A stretch of 64,000 nucleotides of DNA from JAJEFO01 sp009843725 (lineage in GTDB: Bacteria > Pseudomonadota > Alphaproteobacteria > Rhodobacterales > Rhodobacteraceae): assembly GCA_965243215.1 (NCBI GenBank), contig CBDEUJ010000003.1:682001-746000 (forward strand). The letters are read 5' to 3'. Both the position numbers and the translations under genes were made by a program. Below the pieces are notes generated by a model. It had not been told where the DNA came from and did no database searches. It saw only the letters and a program-made list of their open reading frames with translations. Of the stretch, positions 1 through 8,270 are shown in pieces. Position 1 is the first letter of the stretch. Each line of letters begins with the position of its first letter.

Positions 1-253
1 CGCGGCTGCCGCAATTCACAAGTCGCCGACACTGCGTCCCAGCCAAGCCGTCCGGGCGACGGGCTGCCATCAGCGTGGGCAACCGGAAGTTTCCAAATGC
101 GCACGGCCCACAGGAACCGCGTGGACCGGACGGATTTCGCAAGTAACTGGCAATGCGACATTTGCCGTGCCAGAATTGGCCCCGGAAGACGCCGTCGGCC
201 AGCCCGCTCTGAGTCGCACGGATCCCGAACCAGGATGTACGGACCCACGCCCG

Positions 254-1879
254 ATGACGGAACTGCCCGCAACCGCACTGCTCGAAACGCATGACGTGAT
301 CAATCAGCCAGATGCTGCGGGCGACCGTGACCTTTGGGCCGACGACATCGCGTTGCGCATGCAGGCAGGCAAGGACGGGCAGGACAGAGCGCTTGCCGCC
401 TATGGCGCGACCCTCGGGCAGCGCGCGATGCGGGCAGCGGCACGAAATGCCGAACGGCACGCGCCCGAACTCCGTCTGTTCGACCAGGCCGGCCGTCGTC
501 TGGACGAGGTGGTCTTTCACCCCGACTATCACCGGTTCATGGCCACCTCGGTCGCCGCCGGATACCACTCGGCGGCGTGGGAGCGCGATGCCGGCGGCCA
601 TGTTGCGCATGCAGCCATGGTCTATCTGGCCAGCCAGGTGGAGCCTGGCCATTGCTGCCCGCTGACAATGACCTACGCCGCGCAGCCAGTGATAGGCGCC
701 GCGGAAGGCCTGCACGACGACTGGTGCGTCCTGGCCCTGTCCCGGGAATACGATCCCGCAGCCAAGCCGGCACGTATGAAGTCGGGCGTGACCCTCGGAA
801 TGGCGATGACCGAAAAGCAGGGCGGCTCCGATGTCAGGGCCAACTCGACCGTTGCGGAACGCGACGGGGATGCGTGGCGGCTGACGGGCCACAAGTGGTT
901 CTGTTCCGCGCCGATGTCGGACGGGTTCCTGACGCTTGCCAAGACCGGCGCCGGCCTGACCTGTTTCCTTGTGCCGCGATGGCTGGACGGCGAACGGAAC
1001 GGCATCCGAATCCAGAGACTGAAGGAAAAGCTTGGCAACCGCTCGAACGCCTCTGCCGAAATCGAGTACCATCGCGCACTTGCCTACCGCGTCGGAGGGG
1101 ACGGCGAAGGCGTGCGCACCATCGTCGAGATGGTGCATCACACGCGCCTCGACACTGCCATTGCGCCCGCTGGCCTCATGCGTGCCGCGCTCCGCGAAGC
1201 CAGTCACTGGGTCTCGAACCGCCTCGCATTCCAGAAGCGCCTGATCGACCAGCCGCTGATGCGCACGGTTCTCGCGGATCTTGCCCTCGACTGGCAAGGA
1301 GCGCTGACGCTGGGCATGCACGTTGCACGATGCTTTGACGGACACACTCCGGAAGACCGGGCCTTTGCACGGATCGGCGTGGCATTGGCGAAGTACCTGA
1401 ACAACAAGCTCTGCCCGATGGTGGTCGGCGAGGCGATGGAAGTGCTTGGCGGCATGGGATATGTCGAGGAGACAACGCTTCCCATGCTCTTCCGCGAGGC
1501 GCCGCTGAACGGCATCTGGGAAGGGTCGGGCAACGTCATCTGTCTCGATGTCCTTCGGACACTTGCAAAGGTTCCCTTGGCCGTCGAGGCGCTGAACGCC
1601 GACCTGGATTCCGCGGCGGGAATGGACAAGGCATATGACGCTGCGCTCGCCGAACATCGGACACGTTGGCAAGTGCAAGTGCCTGAAGCGGAGGCAAGGT
1701 GGTTCGCCGAGCGCACGGCGCTTTTGCTGACGGCGTCCGCGCTCCTGCGGCATGGCGAGGCCAAGGTTGCGGAGGCCTTTGTTGACTCCCGGCTGTCTGG
1801 AAACCGTGGCCGAACGAGCGGAAGCCTGGCGCCGATGCATACGAACGCTGTGCTGGCCCACGGACTTGAATCCGCCTGA
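254..1879 (+). CDS. aidB: AidB-like acyl-CoA dehydrogenase
   Basis: Flavoprotein of the acyl-CoA dehydrogenase fold. E. coli AidB binds FAD and DNA, is induced by alkylating stress and has only weak dehydrogenase activity. The product is 541 residues, the usual AidB length. Visible signatures are TEKQGGSDV near residues 186-194 and WEGSGNV near 422-428, both typical of AidB rather than of fatty-acid beta-oxidation enzymes. I chose ATG 254 because the family N-terminus (HDVINQP) follows within 20 residues; the ATG at 167 would add 29 residues without family resemblance. No clear Shine-Dalgarno is seen. The gene stands alone, with no acyl-CoA ligase or hydratase beside it, so a leucine or fatty-acid catabolic role is not supported by context. 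Bases 1-253 upstream contain no gene I can support. Confidence 0.9.
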   Translation: MTELPATALLETHDVINQPDAAGDRDLWADDIALRMQAGKDGQDRALAAYGATLGQRAMRAAARNAERHAPELRLFDQAGRRLDEVVFHPDYHRFMATSVAAGYHSAAWERDAGGHVAHAAMVYLASQVEPGHCCPLTMTYAAQPVIGAAEGLHDDWCVLALSREYDPAAKPARMKSGVTLGMAMTEKQGGSDVRANSTVAERDGDAWRLTGHKWFCSAPMSDGFLTLAKTGAGLTCFLVPRWLDGERNGIRIQRLKEKLGNRSNASAEIEYHRALAYRVGGDGEGVRTIVEMVHHTRLDTAIAPAGLMRAALREASHWVSNRLAFQKRLIDQPLMRTVLADLALDWQGALTLGMHVARCFDGHTPEDRAFARIGVALAKYLNNKLCPMVVGEAMEVLGGMGYVEETTLPMLFREAPLNGIWEGSGNVICLDVLRTLAKVPLAVEALNADLDSAAGMDKAYDAALAEHRTRWQVQVPEAEARWFAERTALLLTASALLRHGEAKVAEAFVDSRLSGNRGRTSGSLAPMHTNAVLAHGLESA

Positions 1880-2416
1880 CGCATCGCTCCATCACCGCCG
1901 CGAACCCGTCGGCGGCGGTCACGCTGGAACCGGCCCGGCCTCGGTCTCCTTCCCGGTGACCACGCCAGCGATTGCGACATTGCTGCACGCGATGTTCAAG
2001 CGCTCGGCGAAGGTGATTGGGGCCGGAGCGACACTTGCCTTGGCCCGCCCGGCAATTTCGAACCACGCGCCAGGCATGGGCGTCGTCACCGGCAGGAGCA
2101 GGCCGGCAAGCACCGATGCGCCTCGGTCAAGTCCAGGTTGATTGATCGCGATCTGGCCCTGATCGGGACATTTGGTTACGACAGCGTTCGAAATTCCCTT
2201 ACGTGAAACCCCAAGCCGGAATGCCACGTTCTCATTGCCGGTCGGGTTCCAGATCCTGCGGAACAAGGGCATTCGGAGTCAGCGCACGCATTGCTGCAGT
2301 TCATTTCGGTCGCGGCCGATCCAGCACGCGTCATCGTCGCCCGTCGCCGACTCTCGCATCGCCTGGGCAATCCGGTCAGACGAGGCCCGTGCGCCTTGCT
2401 CAGCGAAGCACCCGGA
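1880..2416. other. Intergenic stretch with no supported gene
   Basis: This 537-base gap separates the aidB-like gene from the convergent SDR gene. The longest open frame is on the minus strand at 1919-2272 (117 codons). Its product has no motif I recognise and it lies just downstream of the SDR gene, so it may be a decayed tail of that transcript or chance. Nothing resembling an RNA gene or a terminator with a T run was seen. Confidence 0.4.
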
Positions 2417-3226
2417 TCATTGCATGATCATGCCGCCGTCGATCATGATAAGCTGCCCTGTCATGTAGTCGCTCTCGCTTGAGCAAAGGAACGCTGCCGT
2501 GCCCTTTACGTCGTCAGGCGTCGAGAGCTTCTTCATAAGGATCATGGTGTTGGCGAGGTGATCCATCGACTGGCCCTCTTCCTCGAACATGCCGATCTCC
2601 ACGAGGTCCTTGTCAAGCTGTTCCCAAAGCTCGGTCTTCACCACACCCGGGCCATAACCGTTGACGGTGATCTTGTGCTCCCAAAGTGCCTTTGCGCCGC
2701 CGATTATCATGGCCAGAACGGCGTATTTCGAGCAGCAATAGGGAATGACATCCAGAAACGCGGTGCGCGACACGATCGAACCGACCGGAATGATCTTGTA
2801 CGGATGATCATCCATCGGGCCTTGGGCAATCATCTGCCGAGCCGCCTCCTGCATGCCCAGAAGAACACCTTTGGCGTTGATGTTCATTATCATGTCCCAG
2901 TTGTCTTCGTCGATGTCCATGAACATGCGGGGTTTGTTGACACCTGCATTGAGAAGAGCAACATTGATCGACCCGAAGGATTCGACGGTCTTTGCAACCG
3001 CAGCGGCGTTGTCTTCGCGGCTGGTAACATCCATCCTGACGGCCACCGCCTGGCCATTTCCTGCGGCGTTGATACGTTCTGCCACTGCCTGAACACCATC
3101 AAAATTGATGTCGCCGATACAGACGTTCGCCCCTTGCTGCGCGAAACACTCCGCATTTGCGGCACCCATACCTTGTGCGGCGCCCGTAATGAGGATGTTC
3201 TTTCCAGCGAGTCGTTGCGTATCCAT
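2417..3226 (-). CDS. SDR family NAD(P)-dependent oxidoreductase
   Basis: Classical short-chain dehydrogenase/reductase of 269 residues. It has the Rossmann glycine motif GAAQGMG (15-21), NAG (93-95), the structural Asn (117), catalytic Ser150 and the YCCSK active site (Tyr163, Lys167). GDI at 38-40, with Asp39 at the end of the second strand, suggests NAD(H) preference. The start is ATG 3226 because a GGAGG lies about 7 bases upstream; an in-frame TTG at 3241 has no such signal and overlaps it. It is transcribed divergently from a ribose-type sugar ABC operon across a 198-base region with inverted repeats, so a polyol or sugar dehydrogenase acting on the imported compound is a reasonable inference. 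The substrate cannot be read from sequence. Confidence 0.9.
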   Translation of the reverse strand: MDTQRLAGKNILITGAAQGMGAANAECFAQQGANVCIGDINFDGVQAVAERINAAGNGQAVAVRMDVTSREDNAAAVAKTVESFGSINVALLNAGVNKPRMFMDIDEDNWDMIMNINAKGVLLGMQEAARQMIAQGPMDDHPYKIIPVGSIVSRTAFLDVIPYCCSKYAVLAMIIGGAKALWEHKITVNGYGPGVVKTELWEQLDKDLVEIGMFEEEGQSMDHLANTMILMKKLSTPDDVKGTAAFLCSSESDYMTGQLIMIDGGMIMQ

Positions 3227-3303
3227 CTTGCGTCCTCCCAAGGCGCGTCTCTTCAGTTATCCGCAGAAACGTATCGCGAAGCAACTTCCGCTCACAGCCG
3301 GAT

Positions 3304-3347
3304 TTGGTCGAAATTGGATCAATTTCATCCAGATTGGACGAAATTGT
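3304..3347. promoter_or_regulatory. Operator-like repeats between SDR gene and sugar ABC operon
   Basis: A perfect inverted repeat, GAAATTG-GAT-CAATTTC, occupies 3310-3326. A third GAAATTG half-site sits at 3340-3346, exactly 30 bases from the first, or about three helical turns. The wider repeat reads TTGG(T/A)CGAAATTG at 3304-3316 and 3334-3346. The site lies in the divergent spacer and probably overlaps the SDR promoter while sitting upstream of the ABC promoter. That it binds the winged-helix regulator encoded at 8271-10091 is inference. Confidence 0.6.
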
Positions 3348-3368
3348 GGAATATGCCGCGCCCATATT

Positions 3369-3397
3369 TTGACAGACTGCGTGCGGTGAAAGAAGAT
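3369..3397 (+). promoter_or_regulatory. Candidate sigma-70 promoter of the sugar ABC operon
   Basis: TTGACA at 3369-3374 is followed after 17 bases by GAAGAT at 3392-3397, a weak -10. It lies about 28 bases before the binding-protein start, just downstream of the repeat cluster at 3304-3347. The -35 is a perfect match but the -10 is poor, so activation by a regulator would be expected. Confidence 0.35.
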
Positions 3398-3424
3398 CGT
3401 CTAAATTCCTGAAGGGAGGACTCA

Positions 3425-4459
3425 ATGACGTATTTGGGAAAGACCATGCGCTGCGCCATGGTCGGCGTGCTGGCATTCGGTGCCATGGCGACCGCGTCTC
3501 TCGCGCAAGACAAGCCGTCGATCATTTCGTTCAACGGCCCCGCCGGTGAGGCCTATATCGGCCGATTCATCAAGGGCATCAAGGATACTGCCGAACTGAA
3601 GGGCTTTGACATCCAGGTCTTTGAGAACCAGTTCAACCAAGCCGAGCAGGACCAGCAGGTTCAGCAGGTGCTAGCTGCCGGCGTTCTGCCTGACGTCTTC
3701 ATCTGGTGGCCGTCTGACGCCGTCGCAGGCCTCGGATCGCTGCGCGCGCTTGCCAGGACAGGTGTACCGGTTCTGAAGATCAACCAGCTTCCGAACGAAC
3801 AGGACAAGCAGTACATCTTTGGCTACGCTGGCCCAGATGACCGCCTGCGTGCTCGGAACGCCGGCTACATGATGCGTGAGGCAGCGGCGGCCAAGAAGGC
3901 TGCCGGCGGCGAAGGCTTCAACGTTCTGGTGCTGAGCTACCCGCACAGCTATGGTGGCTATGGCCTATCGATCAACGCCTTCAAGGAAGCGATCGCCGGT
4001 TCGGACTTGACCATCATCGGTGACGTTGACGAAGGCTTCGGTCAGGCCAACGGATACAAGGGTGCCGCAAAGGCCATCGCAGCGCTTCGCGACGAAGGCA
4101 TCCACTTTGTCTACGGAATGGACGACGCGATTCTCACCGGCGGCATCAAGGCGCTGGAGGAAGCAGGCTACTCGATGGGAGAAGACGTGATCGCGGTCGG
4201 CACCGTCTGCAATGGCGACAAGCAGTTGATCGAGGAAGGCAAGCAGTTCGGCACGACACTCCAGTCGCCGCTGCACGAAGGGCAACTCGCCATCAAGATG
4301 GTCGAAGAGTATCTCGAGACCGGCGAGTTGGCGAACTACATCAACTTCACGCCGAACCCGGCTGTGACCGCGACAAACATCGACACCGTTGCGCTTCGCG
4401 GATATGACGGCAAGCTCTATGGCATCGACGAGCTGTGCTCGGGCGCTTGGGGCAGCTGA
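3425..4459 (+). CDS. Sugar ABC transporter periplasmic binding protein
   Basis: Periplasmic binding protein of the ribose/galactose type (Peripla_BP_4 family), 344 residues. A signal peptide covers about residues 1-27 with cleavage expected at SLA|QD. The mature start IISFNGPAGEAYIGRFIKGIKD has the first-strand and ligand-pocket pattern of this family. GAAGGGAGGA lies just before ATG 3425. It is first in an operon with a double ATPase and two permeases, and is followed by a strong intrinsic terminator that would leave it expressed above the membrane parts. The ligand is unknown; the SDR gene across the divergent promoter hints at a sugar or polyol. Confidence 0.9.
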   Translation: MTYLGKTMRCAMVGVLAFGAMATASLAQDKPSIISFNGPAGEAYIGRFIKGIKDTAELKGFDIQVFENQFNQAEQDQQVQQVLAAGVLPDVFIWWPSDAVAGLGSLRALARTGVPVLKINQLPNEQDKQYIFGYAGPDDRLRARNAGYMMREAAAAKKAAGGEGFNVLVLSYPHSYGGYGLSINAFKEAIAGSDLTIIGDVDEGFGQANGYKGAAKAIAALRDEGIHFVYGMDDAILTGGIKALEEAGYSMGEDVIAVGTVCNGDKQLIEEGKQFGTTLQSPLHEGQLAIKMVEEYLETGELANYINFTPNPAVTATNIDTVALRGYDGKLYGIDELCSGAWGS

Positions 4460-4471
4460 GTCCAGACATAA

Positions 4472-4507
4472 GGAAGGGCGCCTTGGCGACAGGGCGCCTT
4501 TTTTTTG
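4472..4507 (+). terminator. Intrinsic terminator/attenuator after the binding-protein gene
   Basis: A GC-rich stem pairs bases 4474-4482 with 4493-4501 (core GGCGCC on both arms) and is followed by a run of eight T at 4499-4506. It lies inside the operon, between binding protein and ATPase, and would favour excess binding protein. Confidence 0.75.
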
Positions 4508-4547
4508 CTAAGAACAGGAGTGTCCCGACTGGATCAGGGAGGTGATC

Positions 4548-6077
4548 ATGGCGGATCAACTGCTTCTTCAGCTCACAGACATCAGCCGCGACTACGGTGC
4601 GATCCAGGCGCTGAAAGCCGCGAGCTTTGAAATCGGGCGTGGCGAAATCATGGGATTGGTCGGCGAAAACGGTGCCGGAAAGTCCACTATGGTCAAAATC
4701 ATAGGAGGGTTCGACACGGGTTTCACCGGAGAGTATTTCTATGACGGTGAAGTCCGTCACTTCGGCAGCCCGACCGCCGCCGAACATGCCGGAATCGCCA
4801 TCGCCCAGCAGGAGCTGAGCCTGATCCCGACGATGAGCGTGGCGGAGAACATCTTTCTTGCGGGCGACGGCGTCCCGCAGATTGCCTCTAGGGGCTTGCT
4901 CGCGAAGAAGGCGAAGCCGTTCCTGGAAGAGGTCGGACTTGGGCACATCAACCCGATGCGCGTCACGAACCGGCTTTCTGTCGGTGAACAGCATCTGGTC
5001 GAGGTTGCGCGGCTGATTGCGCACAATCCGCAGGTGCTGATTCTTGATGAGCCCACGGCAGCGCTTGGCGAAACAGATTCCATCCGAATCCTGGACATGG
5101 TGAAGCGCCTGAAGGATCGCGGAAAGTCGGTGATTTACGTGAGCCACCGATTGGACGAGATCTTCAAGATCTGCGACCGTGTCACGGTGCTGCGTGACGG
5201 CGAAAGCCAGACTCCGCGCGCGGCGACGGACATGGATGTCAACTCTCTCGTTGAACTCATGCTGGGATTCGAGCTTGGCGACATGTACCCGGCGCGCGGG
5301 CCGATCATCCGCGAGACCCCCATCCTGAAGGTGCGGGATCTCTGGCCGGACGGCATCCTCGAACCCATCAGTTTCGAAGTGTATCCCGGGGAAATCCTGG
5401 GCCTGGCGGGGCAGCTAGGGTCGGGCACTTCCGAGATCCTCGGAGCCATGGCCGGATCCACGAAATCCCGCGGCGGGACGCTGTATTACAACGGCGAGGA
5501 ATTCATGGCCTCGCGTCCAAAGGACGCAATCCGCCGCGGCATCGCCTTTTGTTCCGAAGATCGAAAGCATGACGGGCTGTTCCTCGGTCGCCCCATCATG
5601 GAGAACCTGTCGGCCCCGTCGATTGAAACGATCTCGAGCAACGGGCTGCTGAATGGCGCGAAAGAGCGGGCTTCGACGGCCGAGAACGCCATCAAGTTCA
5701 CCGTAGACCCAAAGCGCCTACCGCAGGAGGCCGGAGTGCTCTCAGGCGGAAACCAGCAGAAGGTCGCGCTTGGCAAGTGGCTGTCAATCTCGCCCAAGGT
5801 GATCCTCGTGAACGAACCCACACGTGGCGTGGACGTTGGCGCACGGGCCGAGATCTATCAAATTCTCCGCGATCTGGCGGACCAGGGAGCCGCCATCGTC
5901 GTCGCCTCGACCGACATACAGGAAATCACCAACCTGCCAGATCGAATCATCAGCTTTTATCGCGGGGTCCAGATCGGCGAACTGCAACTGGGAGAGATGA
6001 CGTCGGCCAGCATCCTTGAACAGATCACCGATCCGTTTCACGAAGCGGGCATTGCCGTGTCGGAGAAGGCATCATGA
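4548..6077 (+). CDS. Sugar ABC transporter ATP-binding protein, two nucleotide-binding domains
   Basis: RbsA/MglA/XylG-type ATPase of 509 residues with tandem ABC cassettes. Domain 1 has Walker A GENGAGKS (39-46), a signature LSVGEQ near 143 and Walker B LILDEPT near 164. Domain 2 has the degenerate Walker A (GLAGQLGSGTSE) and LSGGNQQKVALGKWL near 398, as is normal for this class. ATG 4548 is chosen since GGGAGG ends about 5 bases before it; the overlapping GTG at 4542 lies inside that site. It powers import by the two permeases that follow; its stop overlaps the first permease start by ATGA. Confidence 0.93.
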   Translation: MADQLLLQLTDISRDYGAIQALKAASFEIGRGEIMGLVGENGAGKSTMVKIIGGFDTGFTGEYFYDGEVRHFGSPTAAEHAGIAIAQQELSLIPTMSVAENIFLAGDGVPQIASRGLLAKKAKPFLEEVGLGHINPMRVTNRLSVGEQHLVEVARLIAHNPQVLILDEPTAALGETDSIRILDMVKRLKDRGKSVIYVSHRLDEIFKICDRVTVLRDGESQTPRAATDMDVNSLVELMLGFELGDMYPARGPIIRETPILKVRDLWPDGILEPISFEVYPGEILGLAGQLGSGTSEILGAMAGSTKSRGGTLYYNGEEFMASRPKDAIRRGIAFCSEDRKHDGLFLGRPIMENLSAPSIETISSNGLLNGAKERASTAENAIKFTVDPKRLPQEAGVLSGGNQQKVALGKWLSISPKVILVNEPTRGVDVGARAEIYQILRDLADQGAAIVVASTDIQEITNLPDRIISFYRGVQIGELQLGEMTSASILEQITDPFHEAGIAVSEKAS

Positions 6078-7147
6078 CCGACGCAACTGCGATGTCGGGC
6101 GACGACCTCAACTTCGTCCAGCGCATTCGCAGGGACTATTCGCCATTGGTCATCTCAATGGTGGGGCTGTTCCTTGTCGTGTTTGTGGCCGGAGCGACAC
6201 TTACCGACGACTTCCTGACATGGTTCAATGTCAAGACGATAATCCGGGACGCCGCCTTGGTCGGCATCATGGCCATCGGATTGACCTTCGTGACACTCAG
6301 CGGCAACTTCTTCCTGTTGTCAATGAAGGAGATCGCGGCGCTTTCGATCATTTGTTTCGCCACGCTCATGGGGGCGGAGTGGAACCGGTGGGGCCCAGCC
6401 GACGGCGATCCGACAACCTCGGCCTTGATGATGACTTTCCTCGTTGCCTTTGCGGCCACGATGATCATCGCGACGATCACGGGTGCCATTCAGGGCGCCC
6501 TGATCGGACTTGGCGGCAATCCGATCGTTGTCACGCTTGGTGCTGCGGGCCTGTTCTTCGGGATCGGATCCTGGTGGTCGGACAACCTTGTTGTCAGTTA
6601 TCGCCGCCCTCATGGGGCTGAATGGCTGGGGACCGGATCCTTCATCGGGGACATTCCAAACATTACCGTGGCCTTTATCATGATCGCGGTCGTGGCTGAG
6701 TTGACCCTGCGCTACACGACCTTCGGTCGCCAGGTCTACCTGGTGGGCGCCAACCGTGCGGCAGGCCGAGCGACCGGGCACGAAAACTTCGGCATGGCGA
6801 TCAAGTGCTGCATCATCGCCAGCGTCTGCGCGGCATTCGTTGCGGTGGCGTTCTCGGGCCAGGTCTCATCAGCGCATGTAAATTACTTTTCGTCCGAATT
6901 CGGCTCGTCGGGAGACATGACGATCATGGTCATCGCCATCGTCATGGTCGGAGGCAACTCCATCATGGGCGGTTACGGCTCGACGCTCCGCACGTCGCTC
7001 GGCGCGATCTTCATTTCAAGTATCGACAACATGATGGTCTTGAATGGCTTCAACTCGGGCGCGCGGGTGCTCGCCGTGGGCCTGATGATCGTCTTCTCCA
7101 TCATCGTCTTTGCCCTTGTCCGTCGCGGCAGCCGCGCCGTGGAGTAG
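6074..7147 (+). CDS. Sugar ABC transporter permease 1 (RbsC family)
   Basis: Inner-membrane permease of the ribose/xylose type, 357 residues, with about nine hydrophobic segments. The family region ALVGIMAIGLTFVTLSGNFFLLS lies near residues 55-77. A hydrophilic loop near residue 100 (WNRWGPADGDP) is longer than in E. coli RbsC. The start overlaps the ATPase stop (ATGA, 6074-6077), so the two are translationally coupled. It probably forms a heterodimer with the second permease, since two different RbsC-like genes follow one another. Confidence 0.9.
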   Translation: MTDATAMSGDDLNFVQRIRRDYSPLVISMVGLFLVVFVAGATLTDDFLTWFNVKTIIRDAALVGIMAIGLTFVTLSGNFFLLSMKEIAALSIICFATLMGAEWNRWGPADGDPTTSALMMTFLVAFAATMIIATITGAIQGALIGLGGNPIVVTLGAAGLFFGIGSWWSDNLVVSYRRPHGAEWLGTGSFIGDIPNITVAFIMIAVVAELTLRYTTFGRQVYLVGANRAAGRATGHENFGMAIKCCIIASVCAAFVAVAFSGQVSSAHVNYFSSEFGSSGDMTIMVIAIVMVGGNSIMGGYGSTLRTSLGAIFISSIDNMMVLNGFNSGARVLAVGLMIVFSIIVFALVRRGSRAVE

Positions 7148-7156
7148 GAGGAACCC

Positions 7157-8197
7157 ATGGAACGCATCAAGCATTTCGTCACCGAAAACCCGGATCTCGT
7201 CTTTGCCATCCTGCTTGCCGTCAGCGTGTTCACATTCTTTGCGATCACCGAGCCCCTGTTCTTCACGCATCGAACCGGTTTTGCGATCATGGAACGATTC
7301 GCGGTTCTGGGCCTTGTCGGACTGGCATTGACGCTTTGCATCATCGCCGGTGAAATCGACCTTTCGATAGGCTCGAACGCAGCGCTGGCCGCGGTGATCA
7401 CGGTGCGATTCACGGACGATTGGGGGGCCGTCAATGCACTTCTGCTGGCGCTGGCGGTTTCGACCACAATCGGTGCGATTCAGGGGTATTTCATCGCCTA
7501 CCTGAGGATCCGCGCCATAGTGTTGACAGTGGGGACGTTGATGCTCCTGCGCGGCGTCGCGCTCTTCGCCGCGGACGAAAAAACCGTCATGCTGACCGAC
7601 TTCCGCATTCCTGACTTCATCTCGACCAAGATGCTTGTCTACTTCTCGCCCGCTTCGCTCCTGGTCATTGCTATGTTCATAATCGTAGGATTGTTCATGA
7701 CCTACACGCGCTATGGCCGCGAAATCTATGCCATTGGCGGTGCCCGGAAGGAGGCCTTGGCGTCCGGCATCTCGCTGCAGCGCCCGATGATCATCGTCTT
7801 CGCCATCTCGGGCTTCTGTGCCGGTCTGGGCGGCATCATCATCGGCCTGCGATCGGGCACGGCGCAGGCGCTCGGGCTTCAATACCTTCTGTTGGCCGGA
7901 ACGGTGGCGGCCTTCATCGGCGGTGTGTCGATCCTTGGCGGCAAGGGGGGAGTCATCGGTGCGGCCATCGGAACGCTGACGGTGAACTTCCTGAACACCG
8001 GCCTGGTTTTCAACGTGACGCCCTCTTTCATGGTGCAACTCTACCTCGGCATACTCCTTCTAGTCGTCATCATGTTCCAGACCGGCAGCCGCGTCTTCGA
8101 CGAACGACAACGACGAAGCCAGCTACTCAACGATGCCGACCGACGACGAAGCATCCTGGCCGACAAGATTGCCGAAATCCGACGACCGCCCGGATAG
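7157..8197 (+). CDS. Sugar ABC transporter permease 2 (RbsC family)
   Basis: Second RbsC-type permease, 346 residues. TAGGAGGA precedes ATG 7157 and overlaps the stop of permease 1, 9 bases away. The characteristic LTLCIIAGEIDLSIGSNAAL, close to the RbsC/XylH motif, lies near residues 56-75. The C-terminus ends in a basic, Arg-rich tail (DERQRRSQLLNDADRRRS). Its last 65 bases also lie within an upstream extension of the next reading frame, but that gene more likely starts at 8271. It completes the importer. Confidence 0.9.
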   Translation: MERIKHFVTENPDLVFAILLAVSVFTFFAITEPLFFTHRTGFAIMERFAVLGLVGLALTLCIIAGEIDLSIGSNAALAAVITVRFTDDWGAVNALLLALAVSTTIGAIQGYFIAYLRIRAIVLTVGTLMLLRGVALFAADEKTVMLTDFRIPDFISTKMLVYFSPASLLVIAMFIIVGLFMTYTRYGREIYAIGGARKEALASGISLQRPMIIVFAISGFCAGLGGIIIGLRSGTAQALGLQYLLLAGTVAAFIGGVSILGGKGGVIGAAIGTLTVNFLNTGLVFNVTPSFMVQLYLGILLLVVIMFQTGSRVFDERQRRSQLLNDADRRRSILADKIAEIRRPPG

Positions 8198-8270
8198 TCA
8201 CGCTAAAGCTGGAAGAATATCCAATTCGGACATAATCTGGCCCCGAACCATGCCGGGGAGAGGTCGGATC

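Noticed and set aside
4974..4991. Degenerate ABC signature LSVGEQ in the first ATPase domain as a defect
   Set aside because: RbsA-type ATPases normally deviate from LSGGQ in one domain, so this is usual for the family.
8133..8270. Longer start for the winged-helix/binding-protein regulator
   Set aside because: It would overlap the permease by 65 bases and lacks a ribosome-binding site; GTG 8271 has a strong one.
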